A DNA stretch of 64,000 bases, from positions 16,963-80,962 of the forward strand of contig JASBUR010000051.1 of assembly GCA_030147805.1 (NCBI GenBank), in the 5' to 3' direction. This document shows positions 36,149-46,050 of the stretch, piece by piece. The stretch comes from Sphingomonadaceae bacterium. GTDB lineage: Bacteria; Pseudomonadota; Alphaproteobacteria; Sphingomonadales; Sphingomonadaceae. Position numbers and translations under genes: made by a program. The stretch's first letter is position 1; each line of letters opens with the position of its first letter. The notes beneath the pieces were generated by a model. It was not told the origin of the DNA. It worked only from the letters and a program-made list of their open reading frames with translations, and made no database searches.

Positions 36149-36712
36149 ATGAGTCACCCGCGTTACCTCGTCGGCCAGCTGCTGCTGGCAATGCCCGGCA
36201 TGGGCGATCCGCGCTTCGACCACGCGGCGATCGCGATGTGCGTCCACGACGAGGGCGGCGCGCTCGGCCTGGTCGTCAACCACATTTACGACGGGCTGAC
36301 GGTGCGCCAGGTGATGGAGCAGCTCGAGGTCGATCCGCTCGACCTCGCCGAGGATCTGCCGGTCTATGCCGGCGGCCCCGTCGAGCCGGCGCGCGGCTTC
36401 GTGCTGCATTCGCTCGACTATGGCGGCCAGGCCACCTTGCAGGTGTCGAACATCTGGGGGCTGACCGCGACGCTCGACATCCTCAAGGACATCGCGGCCG
36501 GCAAGGGGCCGTCGAAATGGCTGCTGGCGCTCGGCTATACCGGCTGGGGCGAGGGGCAGCTCGACGAGGAGCTCACCCGCCACGGCTGGCTCAACGCGCC
36601 GGCCCCGCCCGAACTTGTCTTCGACACGCCGATCGAGGAACGCTGGCCGCAGGCCTTCGCCGCGCTCGGGGTCGACGTCGGGCAGCTGTCCGCGGTGTCG
36701 GGGCGCGCCTGA
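36149..36712 (+). CDS. YqgE/AlgH family protein
   Basis: A 187-residue protein of the UPF0301 family. Marks: YLVGQLLLAMPGMGDPRFD, ALGLVVNHIYDGLTV, YAGGPVEPARGFVLHS and LLALGYTGWGEGQLDEEL. The function is not settled; AlgH was linked to alginate regulation in Pseudomonas. It is divergent from the peroxiredoxin gene (88 bases between starts). Confidence 0.93.
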   Translation: MSHPRYLVGQLLLAMPGMGDPRFDHAAIAMCVHDEGGALGLVVNHIYDGLTVRQVMEQLEVDPLDLAEDLPVYAGGPVEPARGFVLHSLDYGGQATLQVSNIWGLTATLDILKDIAAGKGPSKWLLALGYTGWGEGQLDEELTRHGWLNAPAPPELVFDTPIEERWPQAFAALGVDVGQLSAVSGRA

Positions 36713-36788
36713 TTAACCGTAACCGCTAAGCCTTTCTTCACGCCGCCGCGCGATGCTCCCGGTCAGCGCCGTTGCGCGGGAGAGTGGC

Positions 36789-36896
36789 ATGACTCGCAGC
36801 ATCAACTGGATCGTCGCCGCCAGCGCATTCGCGCTGGCGCTGGCAATGGCCGCGGTTCCGGCTGCGGCAGCGCCGATGGTGGGGTTGGCGTTCTAG
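36789..36896 (+). CDS. Possible small secreted or membrane peptide
   Basis: An open frame of 35 residues: a short basic start (MTRSINW), a hydrophobic Ala-rich stretch (IVAASAFALALAMAAVPAAA) and a short tail. It has a GGGAGAG site 7 bases before the ATG. The pattern is that of a signal peptide with almost no mature part. It is a candidate only; Ala-rich frames arise easily at this GC content. Confidence 0.35.
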   Translation: MTRSINWIVAASAFALALAMAAVPAAAAPMVGLAF

Positions 36897-37215
36897 CGGC
36901 GCGCAGGGCGGCGGGGGTGGGTCGAGCATGTAGCTGCCGCCCCGGTGAATAGCGCGATGGCGAAGGTGCGACACCGGGCCGGAAGCGGACGGACCGTTTC
37001 CGGGCGCAGCGGGCAGCAAGCCGCCGATCGTCCTCTACTTTTCGGTCGATCGCATCCTCCTGGCTGCCAACAGTGCACTGATAGGCATCCGTCTATGTGA
37101 AATTTCAGGGCACCGCGATCGACGGCGCATGGCGCACAATCCGCATTGAATAGACGGCCGCTGATATTCTTGGGCTAAGACAGACTCTGCTCGGGACGGG
37201 TCTGAGGGGTGCCTC
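36897..37215. other. Gene-free stretch before the D-aminoacylase gene
   Basis: No convincing coding frame, RNA or strong promoter is seen. The right half (about 37035-37170) is less GC-rich than the surroundings. GAGGGG at 37204-37209 serves as ribosome-binding site for the next gene. Confidence 0.5.
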
Positions 37216-38763
37216 TTGTACGACAAGCTCACGCGGCGACAACTGATCGCCGGCGCGTTCGCCAGCGGCGGGCTGGCGAGCCTGGCGACGCCCGCCAGCG
37301 CCCAGGCTAAGAGATCCACGCTGTTCCGCGAGGTCTCGCTTGTCGACGGCACCGGTGCCCCGCCCCGACCCGCCGACGTGCTGGTCACCGGCGATCGGAT
37401 CGCGCGCGTGATGGCGCCGTCGCGCGAGCGCGTGCCTTCCGCAATCCGCGTCGTCGAAGGCGGCGGCCGGGCCCTCACGCCCGGCTTCATCGATCTCCAC
37501 AGCCACGGCGATCCGCTCCGGAGCCCCTATGACGGCTTCCTCGCCATGGGCGTGACGTCGATCACCCTGGGCGTGGACGGCGGCGGACCGGGCCTGAGCG
37601 AGGATCTTGACACCGCCAGCTGGCGCCGGGCCGTCGAGCGCGCACCGCTCGACACCAATGTCGCCTTGCTGGTCGGCCACGGCACGATCCGACGCGCGGC
37701 GGAGATCCCGGATTCGGTCCGCCGGCCCGATCCGGCGCAACTGCAGCGGCTGGCGGCGCACCTGGAGGCCGAATTCCGGGCGGGGATATTCGGCCTCTCC
37801 TACGGCCTCGAATATGTGCCGGGCATCTATTCGGGAGCCGCGGAGCACCGCGTGCTCGGCGAGGTCGTCGCCCGATATGGCGGCGTCGTCATGAGCCACA
37901 TGCGCTCGGAGAATGACGACGCGGTCGAAGCGTCGATAGAGGAGCTCATCGCCTCGGCCGGCCAAGCCCGCGCCCATATCTCGCACCTCAAGGTCGTGTT
38001 CGGCCGCGGCGAGGCGCGCGCCCGCGCCCTGCTCGAATTCCTCGCCGCCAAGCGCCGCCAGCGCATCGACCTCACCGCCGACGAATATCCCTATGAGGCC
38101 GGCTTCACCGGCATCGCCATCCTGTTCCCGGAATGGGCACTGCCGCCGACCGATTATGCCGCGATGGTCAGGGAGCGCCGGCCGGAGCTTTACGACTATC
38201 TCGAGCGCCGCATGACTCGCCGCGGCGGCCCGGGCGCGCTGTTGCTCGGAACGGGATCCCACGCCGGCAAGACGCTCGCCCAGGTTGCCCAGGAAGCGGG
38301 CCGCCACTTTGTCGACGTCCTCATCGACCTCGGGCCCGAAGGGGGCGCGGGCGCTCATTTCACCATGGATAAGGCGCTGCAGGACGCGCTGCTGGTCGAT
38401 CCCCACGTCGCCTTCTCCACCGACGGCGGCCCCGGCCAGCGCCACCCGCGCGGCGCCGGAACCTATGCCAAGCTGATCGAAGAATATGTCGTCCGCGACC
38501 GCAAGCTCGCGCTCCAGGAAATGGTCCGCAAGGCGACCTCCTACCCGGCCCAGATTCTCCGCCTGCGCGATCGCGGCACTATCCGCCCGGGCGCAAAGGC
38601 CGACCTGCTCCTGTTCGACCCGGCCAGGGTGCGGGCACGCGCAACCTACGTCGATCCGTTCGCCAAGGCGGACGGGTTCGATCTGGTGATGGTGAATGGA
38701 CGGGCGGCTTATGTTGAAGGGAGCAAGGTCGGCAGATCGGGGGCCTTGCTTCGCGCCTGTTGA
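37216..38763 (+). CDS. N-acyl-D-amino-acid deacylase family amidohydrolase, exported
   Basis: A 515-residue amidohydrolase with a Tat-like signal (TRRQLIAGAFASGG). The family pattern of D-aminoacylases is followed: PGFIDLHSHGDP (metal His pair), GLSYGLEYVPGIYSG, SHMRSENDDAVEA, HISHLKVVFG, and AFSTDGGPG (catalytic Asp). It likely frees D-amino acids from N-acyl forms, perhaps in wall recycling, but the substrate is unproven. TTG at 37216 is the start, supported by GAGGGG. It stands alone. Confidence 0.86.
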   Translation: MYDKLTRRQLIAGAFASGGLASLATPASAQAKRSTLFREVSLVDGTGAPPRPADVLVTGDRIARVMAPSRERVPSAIRVVEGGGRALTPGFIDLHSHGDPLRSPYDGFLAMGVTSITLGVDGGGPGLSEDLDTASWRRAVERAPLDTNVALLVGHGTIRRAAEIPDSVRRPDPAQLQRLAAHLEAEFRAGIFGLSYGLEYVPGIYSGAAEHRVLGEVVARYGGVVMSHMRSENDDAVEASIEELIASAGQARAHISHLKVVFGRGEARARALLEFLAAKRRQRIDLTADEYPYEAGFTGIAILFPEWALPPTDYAAMVRERRPELYDYLERRMTRRGGPGALLLGTGSHAGKTLAQVAQEAGRHFVDVLIDLGPEGGAGAHFTMDKALQDALLVDPHVAFSTDGGPGQRHPRGAGTYAKLIEEYVVRDRKLALQEMVRKATSYPAQILRLRDRGTIRPGAKADLLLFDPARVRARATYVDPFAKADGFDLVMVNGRAAYVEGSKVGRSGALLRAC

Positions 38764-38884
38764 CGCTGAGGTTTCAAATGACGGGCGGCGGCTATCACGA
38801 TCAGGGCGCATGTGCGCGAATGGCGGTGATGACGGCGCGAACCGGACGCCCACCAGCCTCCTCCCACGCAATAGAGTTGCGCAT

Positions 38885-38900
38885 ATAAAGATATCTTTAT
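38885..38900. promoter_or_regulatory. Perfect 16-bp palindrome upstream of ahcY
   Basis: ATAAAGATATCTTTAT is fully self-complementary and lies 67 bases before the ahcY start in an AT-rich patch. A nearby CGCAA/TTGCG inverted pair (38867-38881) adjoins it. The form is that of an operator for a dimeric regulator. An ArsR-type S-adenosylhomocysteine sensor (SahR) is a possible ligand, since methionine-cycle genes are controlled by such proteins in Alphaproteobacteria; this is inference. Confidence 0.6.
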
Positions 38901-38966
38901 GCTTGCCTGTCGGACCTCGCGCGGCTATTTCCGCGCCATCCAAATTCCCTACGACAGGAGCCTGAT

Positions 38967-40373
<1,407 letters not shown>

Positions 40374-40415
40374 GGCGATCCAGCCGGCCCGCGCCGACCC
40401 ACCATACCCGTCCGG

Positions 40416-40799
40416 TCAGCGGATGAGCTGAACCTCGACCCCGACCGCGCCGGCGATTCTAAGCCAGGCGCGGTCGGCGGTCAGGGCGGGACAGCCGAGC
40501 CGCCTGGCGAGCGTGAGGCAGAAGCGATCACCCAGCGACAGGCCGGCGCTGCGCGTAGCCGGTTCGAGCAGTCCGGCCGCGATGGCGAGTTCGCGGTCGG
40601 CCGCGATGACGAGCGGCAGCGCCGCGTCGAGGCTGGCCTTGACCAGCGCATCGTCGGCACCACGGGCCAGCCTGGCCGCCACTTCGCTTACATTGACGGC
40701 GCTGATCGTTGCGTCGCCGATGACCGACGCAACGATGTCGCTGCCGGGTTCATCGAGCAATGCCGCCAGCATCGCCGAGGCGTCGAGCACCACCGTCAT
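40416..40799 (-). CDS. PIN-domain ribonuclease toxin
   Basis: A 127-residue PIN-domain protein with acidic residues in VVLDASAMLAALLDEPG, SAVNVSEVAARLA, LSLGDRFCLTLAR and LTADRAWL, the layout of VapC toxins. The third acid (GDRFCL) matches the family GDR-x-C/A-LA form, so the site looks complete. The ATG at 40799 overlaps the preceding gene's stop by 4 bases. Confidence 0.88.
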   Translation of the reverse strand: MTVVLDASAMLAALLDEPGSDIVASVIGDATISAVNVSEVAARLARGADDALVKASLDAALPLVIAADRELAIAAGLLEPATRSAGLSLGDRFCLTLARRLGCPALTADRAWLRIAGAVGVEVQLIR

Positions 40800-41239
40800 T
40801 CGTCGCCCCACAGGGCCCGACGATCTGCCAGGAAGGCGTCGACGGTCCCGATCTGCGGCGCGGCCTCACGCAGCAGCGCCTGCGCCCGCGCCAATCCGTT
40901 TGCGGTCGAGCCGCCCACCGTCTCCGCGGCCGCAGTTCGCGCGCGAACGACGGGTGCGTAGACCGCCCCGGAGACAAAGCTTCGGCCCGCGGACAGCCGC
41001 TTCTTGGCGACGGGACGCCAGCCGCGCTGGGCGAGGATGTCGCGAACCCATCGGCCGACCTGCTGGCGTTCGACGTCGTCCAGATGGCCGACCTGATCAG
41101 CCACGGCCTCATCCAGCGCCTCGACGGCCGGCGCCCCTCGTCGCGACAGCGCCTCCATTGCCGCCACCACTGCAGGGTCGGCGAACAAGGGCGCCAATGT
41201 CACTCCCTTGGCCGATCTCTTGAACTCGTCATATGTCAT
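40796..41239 (-). CDS. Putative antitoxin partner of the PIN toxin
   Basis: A 147-residue protein of unknown family. The C-terminus TVDAFLADRRALWGDE resembles toxin-wrapping ends of VapB-type antitoxins. The middle has QQVGRWVRDILAQRGWRPVA, possibly a helix-turn-helix or a winged region; no AbrB fold is seen. Twice as long as usual antitoxins. Coupled to the toxin by a 4-base overlap and preceded by repeated AT-rich boxes. Confidence 0.7.
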   Translation of the reverse strand: MTYDEFKRSAKGVTLAPLFADPAVVAAMEALSRRGAPAVEALDEAVADQVGHLDDVERQQVGRWVRDILAQRGWRPVAKKRLSAGRSFVSGAVYAPVVRARTAAAETVGGSTANGLARAQALLREAAPQIGTVDAFLADRRALWGDE

Positions 41240-41242
41240 CGC

Positions 41243-41271
41243 GCACCTATATAGATGTTCGCACCTATATA
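41243..41271. repeat. Tandem GCACCTATATA boxes at the toxin-antitoxin promoter
   Basis: Two exact copies of GCACCTATATA (41243-41253 and 41261-41271), spaced by 18 bases, lie just upstream of the antitoxin start and between it and divL. An 18-base period is nearly two helical turns. They look like operator half-sites, likely for autoregulation of the toxin-antitoxin pair. Confidence 0.6.
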
Positions 41272-41349
41272 TGCAGCTATGCAGTCGCCGCCAAGCCGGC
41301 TGCCGATTCAGATCCGACGTTCGCTTGCGGGGCGACTCGCGGGGGCGCT

Positions 41350-43824
41350 ATGCTTGCGCTTGTGGGCGTAGGGCGCTTTCTCATCGTGATGATCGCCGGC
41401 TGCGTTTGGCCAGCGCGGCTGGTTGCGCTCGACTTCGACCTGACCGACCGCGAGATCGGCGTGTCGACGACGGCGATCATCGCCGCTGCCTGGCTGGCCT
41501 TCGCGGTCTGGGCGATCATCCGCGGCGCGCGCTCGGGCGTCCAGGCGCGGATCGCGCAGACCTGGGGCATGCGGCTGCGCGGGCTGCTCAGCACGGCGCC
41601 CGGCGCCTATCTCGTCGTCGGCGCCGACGGCAGCGGATTCTGCTCGGACGCGCTGCGCGGCTGGCTCGACATCAACCACAAGGTGGGGGCGCTCGACGAT
41701 CTGGCGCCCACCCCGACCAGCGGCATCGTCGCCGAGGATTTCGAGCTTCTGCGCGCCGATATCGCGGCGCTCGCCATGGCGGGCAGCGACTTCACCCGAC
41801 TGGTCCGGGCGCAGGGTTCGGCGCGCGTGCTGATTGCGCGCGGGCGCACCGCCCCCGAAGCGGTGGCCGGCGAACATGGCGTCGTCGTCTGGTTTCGCGA
41901 CGCCACCGACACGCAGGCCGAGGTCGAAACCTTGCGTCGCGAGACGCAGGAACTCGCCGCCGAGCTCCAGGCGGCGGCGGCGCTGCTCGAGGCGGCGCCC
42001 TATCCGATCTGGCGCCGCGGCGCCGACCTGAAGCTGCGCCACGTCAACGCCGCCTATGTCGAGGCGGTCCAGGCGGCGAGCGCCGAGGCGGCGGTCGCCG
42101 AGGGCGCCGAACTGGTCCAGAATCCGCTGTCGCTGTCGCCCGACCCGGTGGCACGCCGTGCGCTCGAGCTCGGCCAACCGCAGCGGCGCGAACAGCCGGT
42201 GACCATTGCCGAGCAGCGCCGGCTGCTGCAGATCGTCGACGTGCCGCTCGGTGAAGATGGCGTCGGCGGCTATGCGATCGATGTCACCGATCGCGCCGCG
42301 GCGCGGCACGAGCGCGACCGGCTCGAACTGGCGCAGCGCGAGACGTTCGACCGCTTGTCGGCGGGTGTCGCGCGCTTCGCCGCCGACCAGAGCCTCGTCT
42401 TCCACAACAAGGCGTTCGGCGACCTGTTCAGGCTCGAGCATGCCTGGCTCGAGGAACGGCCCGAGTTCGTGCGCGTGCTCGAACGGATGCGCGAGACGCG
42501 CCGGCTTCCGGAACAGAGCGATTTCCCGTCGTGGCGGCGCGCCCGGCGCGCCTGGTTCACCGATGCGGTCGAGGCGGTCGAGGAAACCTGGGCGCTTCCC
42601 GATTCGAGCGTCATCCGCGTGATCGCGCAGCCGCATCCCGATGGCGGGCTGCTGATGGTGTTCGAGGACCGCACCGAGCAGCTGAAGCTCGCCTCGTCGC
42701 GCGACACGCTGGTGCGCGTCCAGCAGGCGACGCTCGACAATCTGCACGAGGCGGTGGCGGTGTTCGGCGCCGACGGGCGGTTGCAGCTCGCCAACAAGCG
42801 TTTCGCCGAGCTGTGGGCGCTCGACGGCGCGCTGCTCGTCGGCAAGCCGCACATCGACGAGCTGCTGTCGGAGACCGAGCACCTGGTCGGCGACCCGGGG
42901 CGCAACGCCCGCGTCCGCGAACTCATTCACCTGACCACCGCCTCGGACCGGCGCGAAGCGCACTTCGACCGCGTCGACCTGCGCGATGGCCGCGCGCTGG
43001 ATTTCGCCGCCGTGCCGCTGCCCGACGGCAATGCGCTCTTCACCTATCTCGACGTCACCGACAGCCAGCGCATCGAAACCGCGCTGCGCGACCGCAACGA
43101 GGCGCTCGAAGCCGCCGACCGCCTCAAGTCGGCGTTCGTCGCCAACATCTCCTATGAACTGCGCACCCCCCTTACCGCGATCAGCGGCTTCGGCGAGATG
43201 CTCGCCGCGGGCTATGCCGGCGAGCTCAATCCGCGCCAGGCCGAATATGTCGGATCGATCGTCACCTCGTCCGACCGGCTGCAGCTGCTCATCGACGACA
43301 TCCTCGACCTCGCGATCACCGAGGCCGGCCAGCTGGCGCTCGATATGGGAAATGTCGGCATCGAGCCGCTCGCGCGATCGGTGGCGGCGATGGCGGCCGA
43401 TGCGGCGCAGACGCGCGGCCTGACGCTCGACGTCGCAGTCGACGACTCGGCCGGCGCGGTCGAGGGCGACGAGCGGCGGCTGAAGCAGGCGCTGTTCAAC
43501 CTCGTCGGCAACGCCATCCGCTTCACCCCGGCGGGGGGCCATGTCGAGCTGACCGCCACCGGCAACGCCCGTGGCGTCACCATCCGCGTCGTCGACAACG
43601 GCGTCGGCATCCCCGATGCCGAGCAGGAGCTGGTGTTCGACCGCTTCCGCAAGGGCTCGAACGCCGGCCCGCAGGGCGTCGGGCTCGGCCTCGCGCTGGT
43701 CCGCCAGTTCGTCGAACTGCACGGCGGCATGGTCGAGCTCACGTCGCGCATCGGCGGCGGCACCACGATGACCGTACGGCTGCCGCGCAAGCAGTCGATC
43801 GCGCATGCGACGGGGGTGGAATGA
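41350..43824 (+). CDS. divL: DivL-type atypical histidine kinase (Tyr at the phospho site)
   Basis: An 824-residue membrane kinase-like regulator. Two N-terminal membrane helices (about residues 1-55), several PAS-like domains (about 70-570), a dimerisation helix and a HATPase domain (about 690-810) with NLVGNAIRFTPAGG, VDNGVGIPD and GVGLGLALV. The H box reads NISYELRTPLTAISGF: Tyr602 replaces the phospho-acceptor His. That is the mark of DivL, which in Caulobacter controls CckA through DivK in cell-cycle signalling. The ATG at 41350 was chosen; the frame is open further upstream. The tsaE start overlaps its stop. Confidence 0.9.
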   Translation: MLALVGVGRFLIVMIAGCVWPARLVALDFDLTDREIGVSTTAIIAAAWLAFAVWAIIRGARSGVQARIAQTWGMRLRGLLSTAPGAYLVVGADGSGFCSDALRGWLDINHKVGALDDLAPTPTSGIVAEDFELLRADIAALAMAGSDFTRLVRAQGSARVLIARGRTAPEAVAGEHGVVVWFRDATDTQAEVETLRRETQELAAELQAAAALLEAAPYPIWRRGADLKLRHVNAAYVEAVQAASAEAAVAEGAELVQNPLSLSPDPVARRALELGQPQRREQPVTIAEQRRLLQIVDVPLGEDGVGGYAIDVTDRAAARHERDRLELAQRETFDRLSAGVARFAADQSLVFHNKAFGDLFRLEHAWLEERPEFVRVLERMRETRRLPEQSDFPSWRRARRAWFTDAVEAVEETWALPDSSVIRVIAQPHPDGGLLMVFEDRTEQLKLASSRDTLVRVQQATLDNLHEAVAVFGADGRLQLANKRFAELWALDGALLVGKPHIDELLSETEHLVGDPGRNARVRELIHLTTASDRREAHFDRVDLRDGRALDFAAVPLPDGNALFTYLDVTDSQRIETALRDRNEALEAADRLKSAFVANISYELRTPLTAISGFGEMLAAGYAGELNPRQAEYVGSIVTSSDRLQLLIDDILDLAITEAGQLALDMGNVGIEPLARSVAAMAADAAQTRGLTLDVAVDDSAGAVEGDERRLKQALFNLVGNAIRFTPAGGHVELTATGNARGVTIRVVDNGVGIPDAEQELVFDRFRKGSNAGPQGVGLGLALVRQFVELHGGMVELTSRIGGGTTMTVRLPRKQSIAHATGVE

Positions 43825-44267
43825 CGAGGCACTTCGAGTCGGCGGAAGCGCTCGAAGCCTTTGGCGTCCGTCTCGCCGCGGTAGCGCGCGCGGGCGATGT
43901 CATCGCGCTCTACGGCGATCTCGGCGCCGGAAAGACGACGCTGGCGCGTGGGCTGCTGCGCGGGCTCGGGCTCGCCGGCGAGGCGCCGAGCCCGACCTTC
44001 ACGCTGGTACAGACCTATGACCCACCCGAGGTCCGCGTGCCGGTCTGGCATTGCGACCTCTACCGCCTCGACGATCCCGAGGACGCGATCGAACTGGGGC
44101 TCGACGAGGCGTTCGACACCGCGCTCGTGCTGATCGAATGGCCCGAGCGGCTGGGCGACTTTCTCCCGCGCGACGCGCTCCGGCTGCGGCTCGATGGCGC
44201 CGGCGAAACGCAACGACGCTTGACAGCCGAGGTGCCGCCGGGTTGGGAGGCGCGATGGCCGTCGTGA
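43821..44267 (+). CDS. tsaE: tRNA t6A synthesis ATPase TsaE
   Basis: A 148-residue P-loop ATPase needed for t6A37 formation with TsaB and TsaD. Motifs: LYGDLGAGKTTLARGLLRGL, SPTFTLVQTYD, and HCDLYRLDDPEDAIELGLDE, then LIEWPERL. The ATG overlaps the divL stop by 4 bases; the end overlaps the amgK start by 13. Short for the family but complete. Confidence 0.95.
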   Translation: MTRHFESAEALEAFGVRLAAVARAGDVIALYGDLGAGKTTLARGLLRGLGLAGEAPSPTFTLVQTYDPPEVRVPVWHCDLYRLDDPEDAIELGLDEAFDTALVLIEWPERLGDFLPRDALRLRLDGAGETQRRLTAEVPPGWEARWPS

Positions 44268-45259
44268 TGGTACCTCCCGCGTCGGCGCCCGATTTCCTGG
44301 CCGCGAACGGCTGGGGCGGCGCCGCGATCGTTCCGCTTGCCGGGGACGCCTCGTTCCGCCGCTATTTCCGCGTCGTCGGCGACCGTGGACAAGCGGTGTT
44401 GATGGATGCGCCGCCCGACAAGGAGGACAGCCGTCCGTTCCTCGACATCGCCGCGCACCTCGTGTCGCTCGGCTTCGCCGCGCCGCGCGCGCTGGCGGTC
44501 GATCTGTCGCAGGGACTGATCCTTCTCGAGGATTTCGGCGACAAGCGCGTCGCGCCGCTGCTCGCCGCCGATCCCACCCCCGAGCGCGAGATCTACGAGA
44601 TCGCGATCGATATCCTCGCCGCCCTGCACGATCACGCGCCGCCGCCGGTCGCGCCCTATCATCGCGGCGAGTTGCTGCGCGAGGTCAATATCTTCGGCGA
44701 ATGGTATCTGCCGATCGTCGGTGCCGCGGGCGACGTGGCGGCCTATGAGGCGGCGTGGGATGCGGTATGGGGTGACGTCGTCGCCGAAACCGCAGCGCAT
44801 CCGGTACTGGTGCTGCGCGACTATCACGCCGACAATCTGATGGTGCTCGACGACCGTAGCGGACTCCAGCGGCTCGGGCTGCTCGACTTCCAGGACGGCC
44901 TGGCCGGTCATCCCGCCTATGATCTCGTCTCGTTCCTGCAGGACGCGCGCCGCGACGTCGATCCGCGGCTCGAGACGGCGATGCTCGACCGCTACATGGC
45001 GGCGCGCGGCATCGCCGATCGCGCGGCGTTCCGCGCCGGCTACGAGGTGCTCGGCGCGCAGCGCAACGTCAAGATCCTCGGGGTGTTCTCGCGACTGTGG
45101 AAGCGCGACGGCAAGCCCGGATACCGGCAGTTCCAGCCGCGCGTCTGGACCTATCTCGAACGCAATCTGAGGCATCCGGCGCTCGAGCCGGTCCGCGGCT
45201 GGTTCGAGACCCATCTCGGCGTCGACCAGCGCGCCGACGCCTGGAGGGATGCGGCATGA
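44255..45259 (+). CDS. amgK: Anomeric MurNAc/GlcNAc kinase AmgK
   Basis: A 334-residue aminoglycoside-phosphotransferase-fold kinase. Active-site motifs: LAGDASFRRYFRV (nucleotide loop), VLRDYHADNLMVL (catalytic Asp) and LLDFQDGLAGHPAYDLVSFL (metal Asp). With MurU it recycles MurNAc to UDP-MurNAc, bypassing the fosfomycin-sensitive route, as in Pseudomonas. The ATG at 44255 has GGGAGG upstream. The stop overlaps the murU start. Confidence 0.92.
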   Translation: MAVVMVPPASAPDFLAANGWGGAAIVPLAGDASFRRYFRVVGDRGQAVLMDAPPDKEDSRPFLDIAAHLVSLGFAAPRALAVDLSQGLILLEDFGDKRVAPLLAADPTPEREIYEIAIDILAALHDHAPPPVAPYHRGELLREVNIFGEWYLPIVGAAGDVAAYEAAWDAVWGDVVAETAAHPVLVLRDYHADNLMVLDDRSGLQRLGLLDFQDGLAGHPAYDLVSFLQDARRDVDPRLETAMLDRYMAARGIADRAAFRAGYEVLGAQRNVKILGVFSRLWKRDGKPGYRQFQPRVWTYLERNLRHPALEPVRGWFETHLGVDQRADAWRDAA

Positions 45260-46017
45260 CGCGCTTCCGCGCGCCGCTGGCGCTGCGTCCGCATCCCGAC
45301 GTCGCCATGCCCGACACCGCGATGGTGATGGCGGCGGGGCTGGGCAAGCGCATGCGGCCGCTCACCGCGACACGGCCCAAGCCGCTGGTGTCGGTCGCCG
45401 GTCGCACCTTGCTCGACCGCACGCTCGACCATCTGCGCGAGGCAGGCGTCGCGCGCGCCGTCGTCAACGTCCATTATCTCGCCGACGCGATCGAGGCGCA
45501 TCTCGGCGCGCGCGGCCAGGGCCTCGAGATCCTGATCTCCGACGAACGCGACGCGCTGCTGGAAACCGGCGGCGGCGTGGCGAAGGCGCTGCCGCTGATC
45601 GATCGCGACACCTTCTTCATCGTCAATTCGGACAATCTCTGGGTCGACGGCGCGGTCGACACGCTCAAGCTGATCGCCGACCGCTGGGACGATTCGGCGA
45701 TGGACGCGCTGCTGCTGCTCGTCCCCTGCGCCCGCGCGACCTGCCATGCCGGGCAGGGCGACTTCCACATGGATACCGTCGGCCGGCTCCGCCGCCGCGC
45801 GCACGGCCGCGTCGCCCCCTTCGTCTACACCGGCGTCCAGCTGGTCTCGAAGCGGCTGATCGTCGATCCGCCCGCCGGCGCCTTTTCGACCAACATCTTT
45901 TGGGATCGCGCCATCGCCGCGGGGCGGCTGTACGGCGTCGTCCACCCCGGCCTGTGGTTCGACGTCGGCACGCCGCAGGCGGTCAAGCGCACCGAGGCGC
46001 TGCTGCAGCAGGAATGA
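45256..46017 (+). CDS. murU: N-acetylmuramate alpha-1-phosphate uridylyltransferase MurU
   Basis: A 253-residue nucleotidyltransferase that makes UDP-MurNAc from MurNAc-1-phosphate. The signature MAAGLGKRMRPLTATRPKPL, VNVHYLADAIEAHL, LLETGGGVAKAL and FFIVNSDNLWVDG (metal Asp) fit MurU. An extra N-terminal 17 residues precede the conserved start, so the true start might be the ATG at 45307. Paired with amgK by a 4-base overlap. Confidence 0.92.
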   Translation: MTRFRAPLALRPHPDVAMPDTAMVMAAGLGKRMRPLTATRPKPLVSVAGRTLLDRTLDHLREAGVARAVVNVHYLADAIEAHLGARGQGLEILISDERDALLETGGGVAKALPLIDRDTFFIVNSDNLWVDGAVDTLKLIADRWDDSAMDALLLLVPCARATCHAGQGDFHMDTVGRLRRRAHGRVAPFVYTGVQLVSKRLIVDPPAGAFSTNIFWDRAIAAGRLYGVVHPGLWFDVGTPQAVKRTEALLQQE

Positions 46018-46050
46018 TCGCGGTTTCGCCGCGATGATCTTTGCGGGATA

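Noticed and set aside
37216..38763. Horizontally acquired D-aminoacylase island
   Set aside because: Flanking gaps are larger and somewhat less GC-rich, but no integrase, repeat or tRNA was found and codon use looks like the neighbours.
38764..38966. S-adenosylhomocysteine or SAM riboswitch before ahcY
   Set aside because: I could not find the paired elements or conserved core of these riboswitches; a DNA palindrome explains the main signal better.
41243..41271. Start of a CRISPR-like repeat array
   Set aside because: Only two 11-base direct repeats with a 7-base gap; this fits an operator, not an array.
41308..43806. An 832-codon minus-strand frame opposite divL
   Set aside because: Composition and lack of motifs show it to be a shadow; divL has HATPase motifs in the sense frame.
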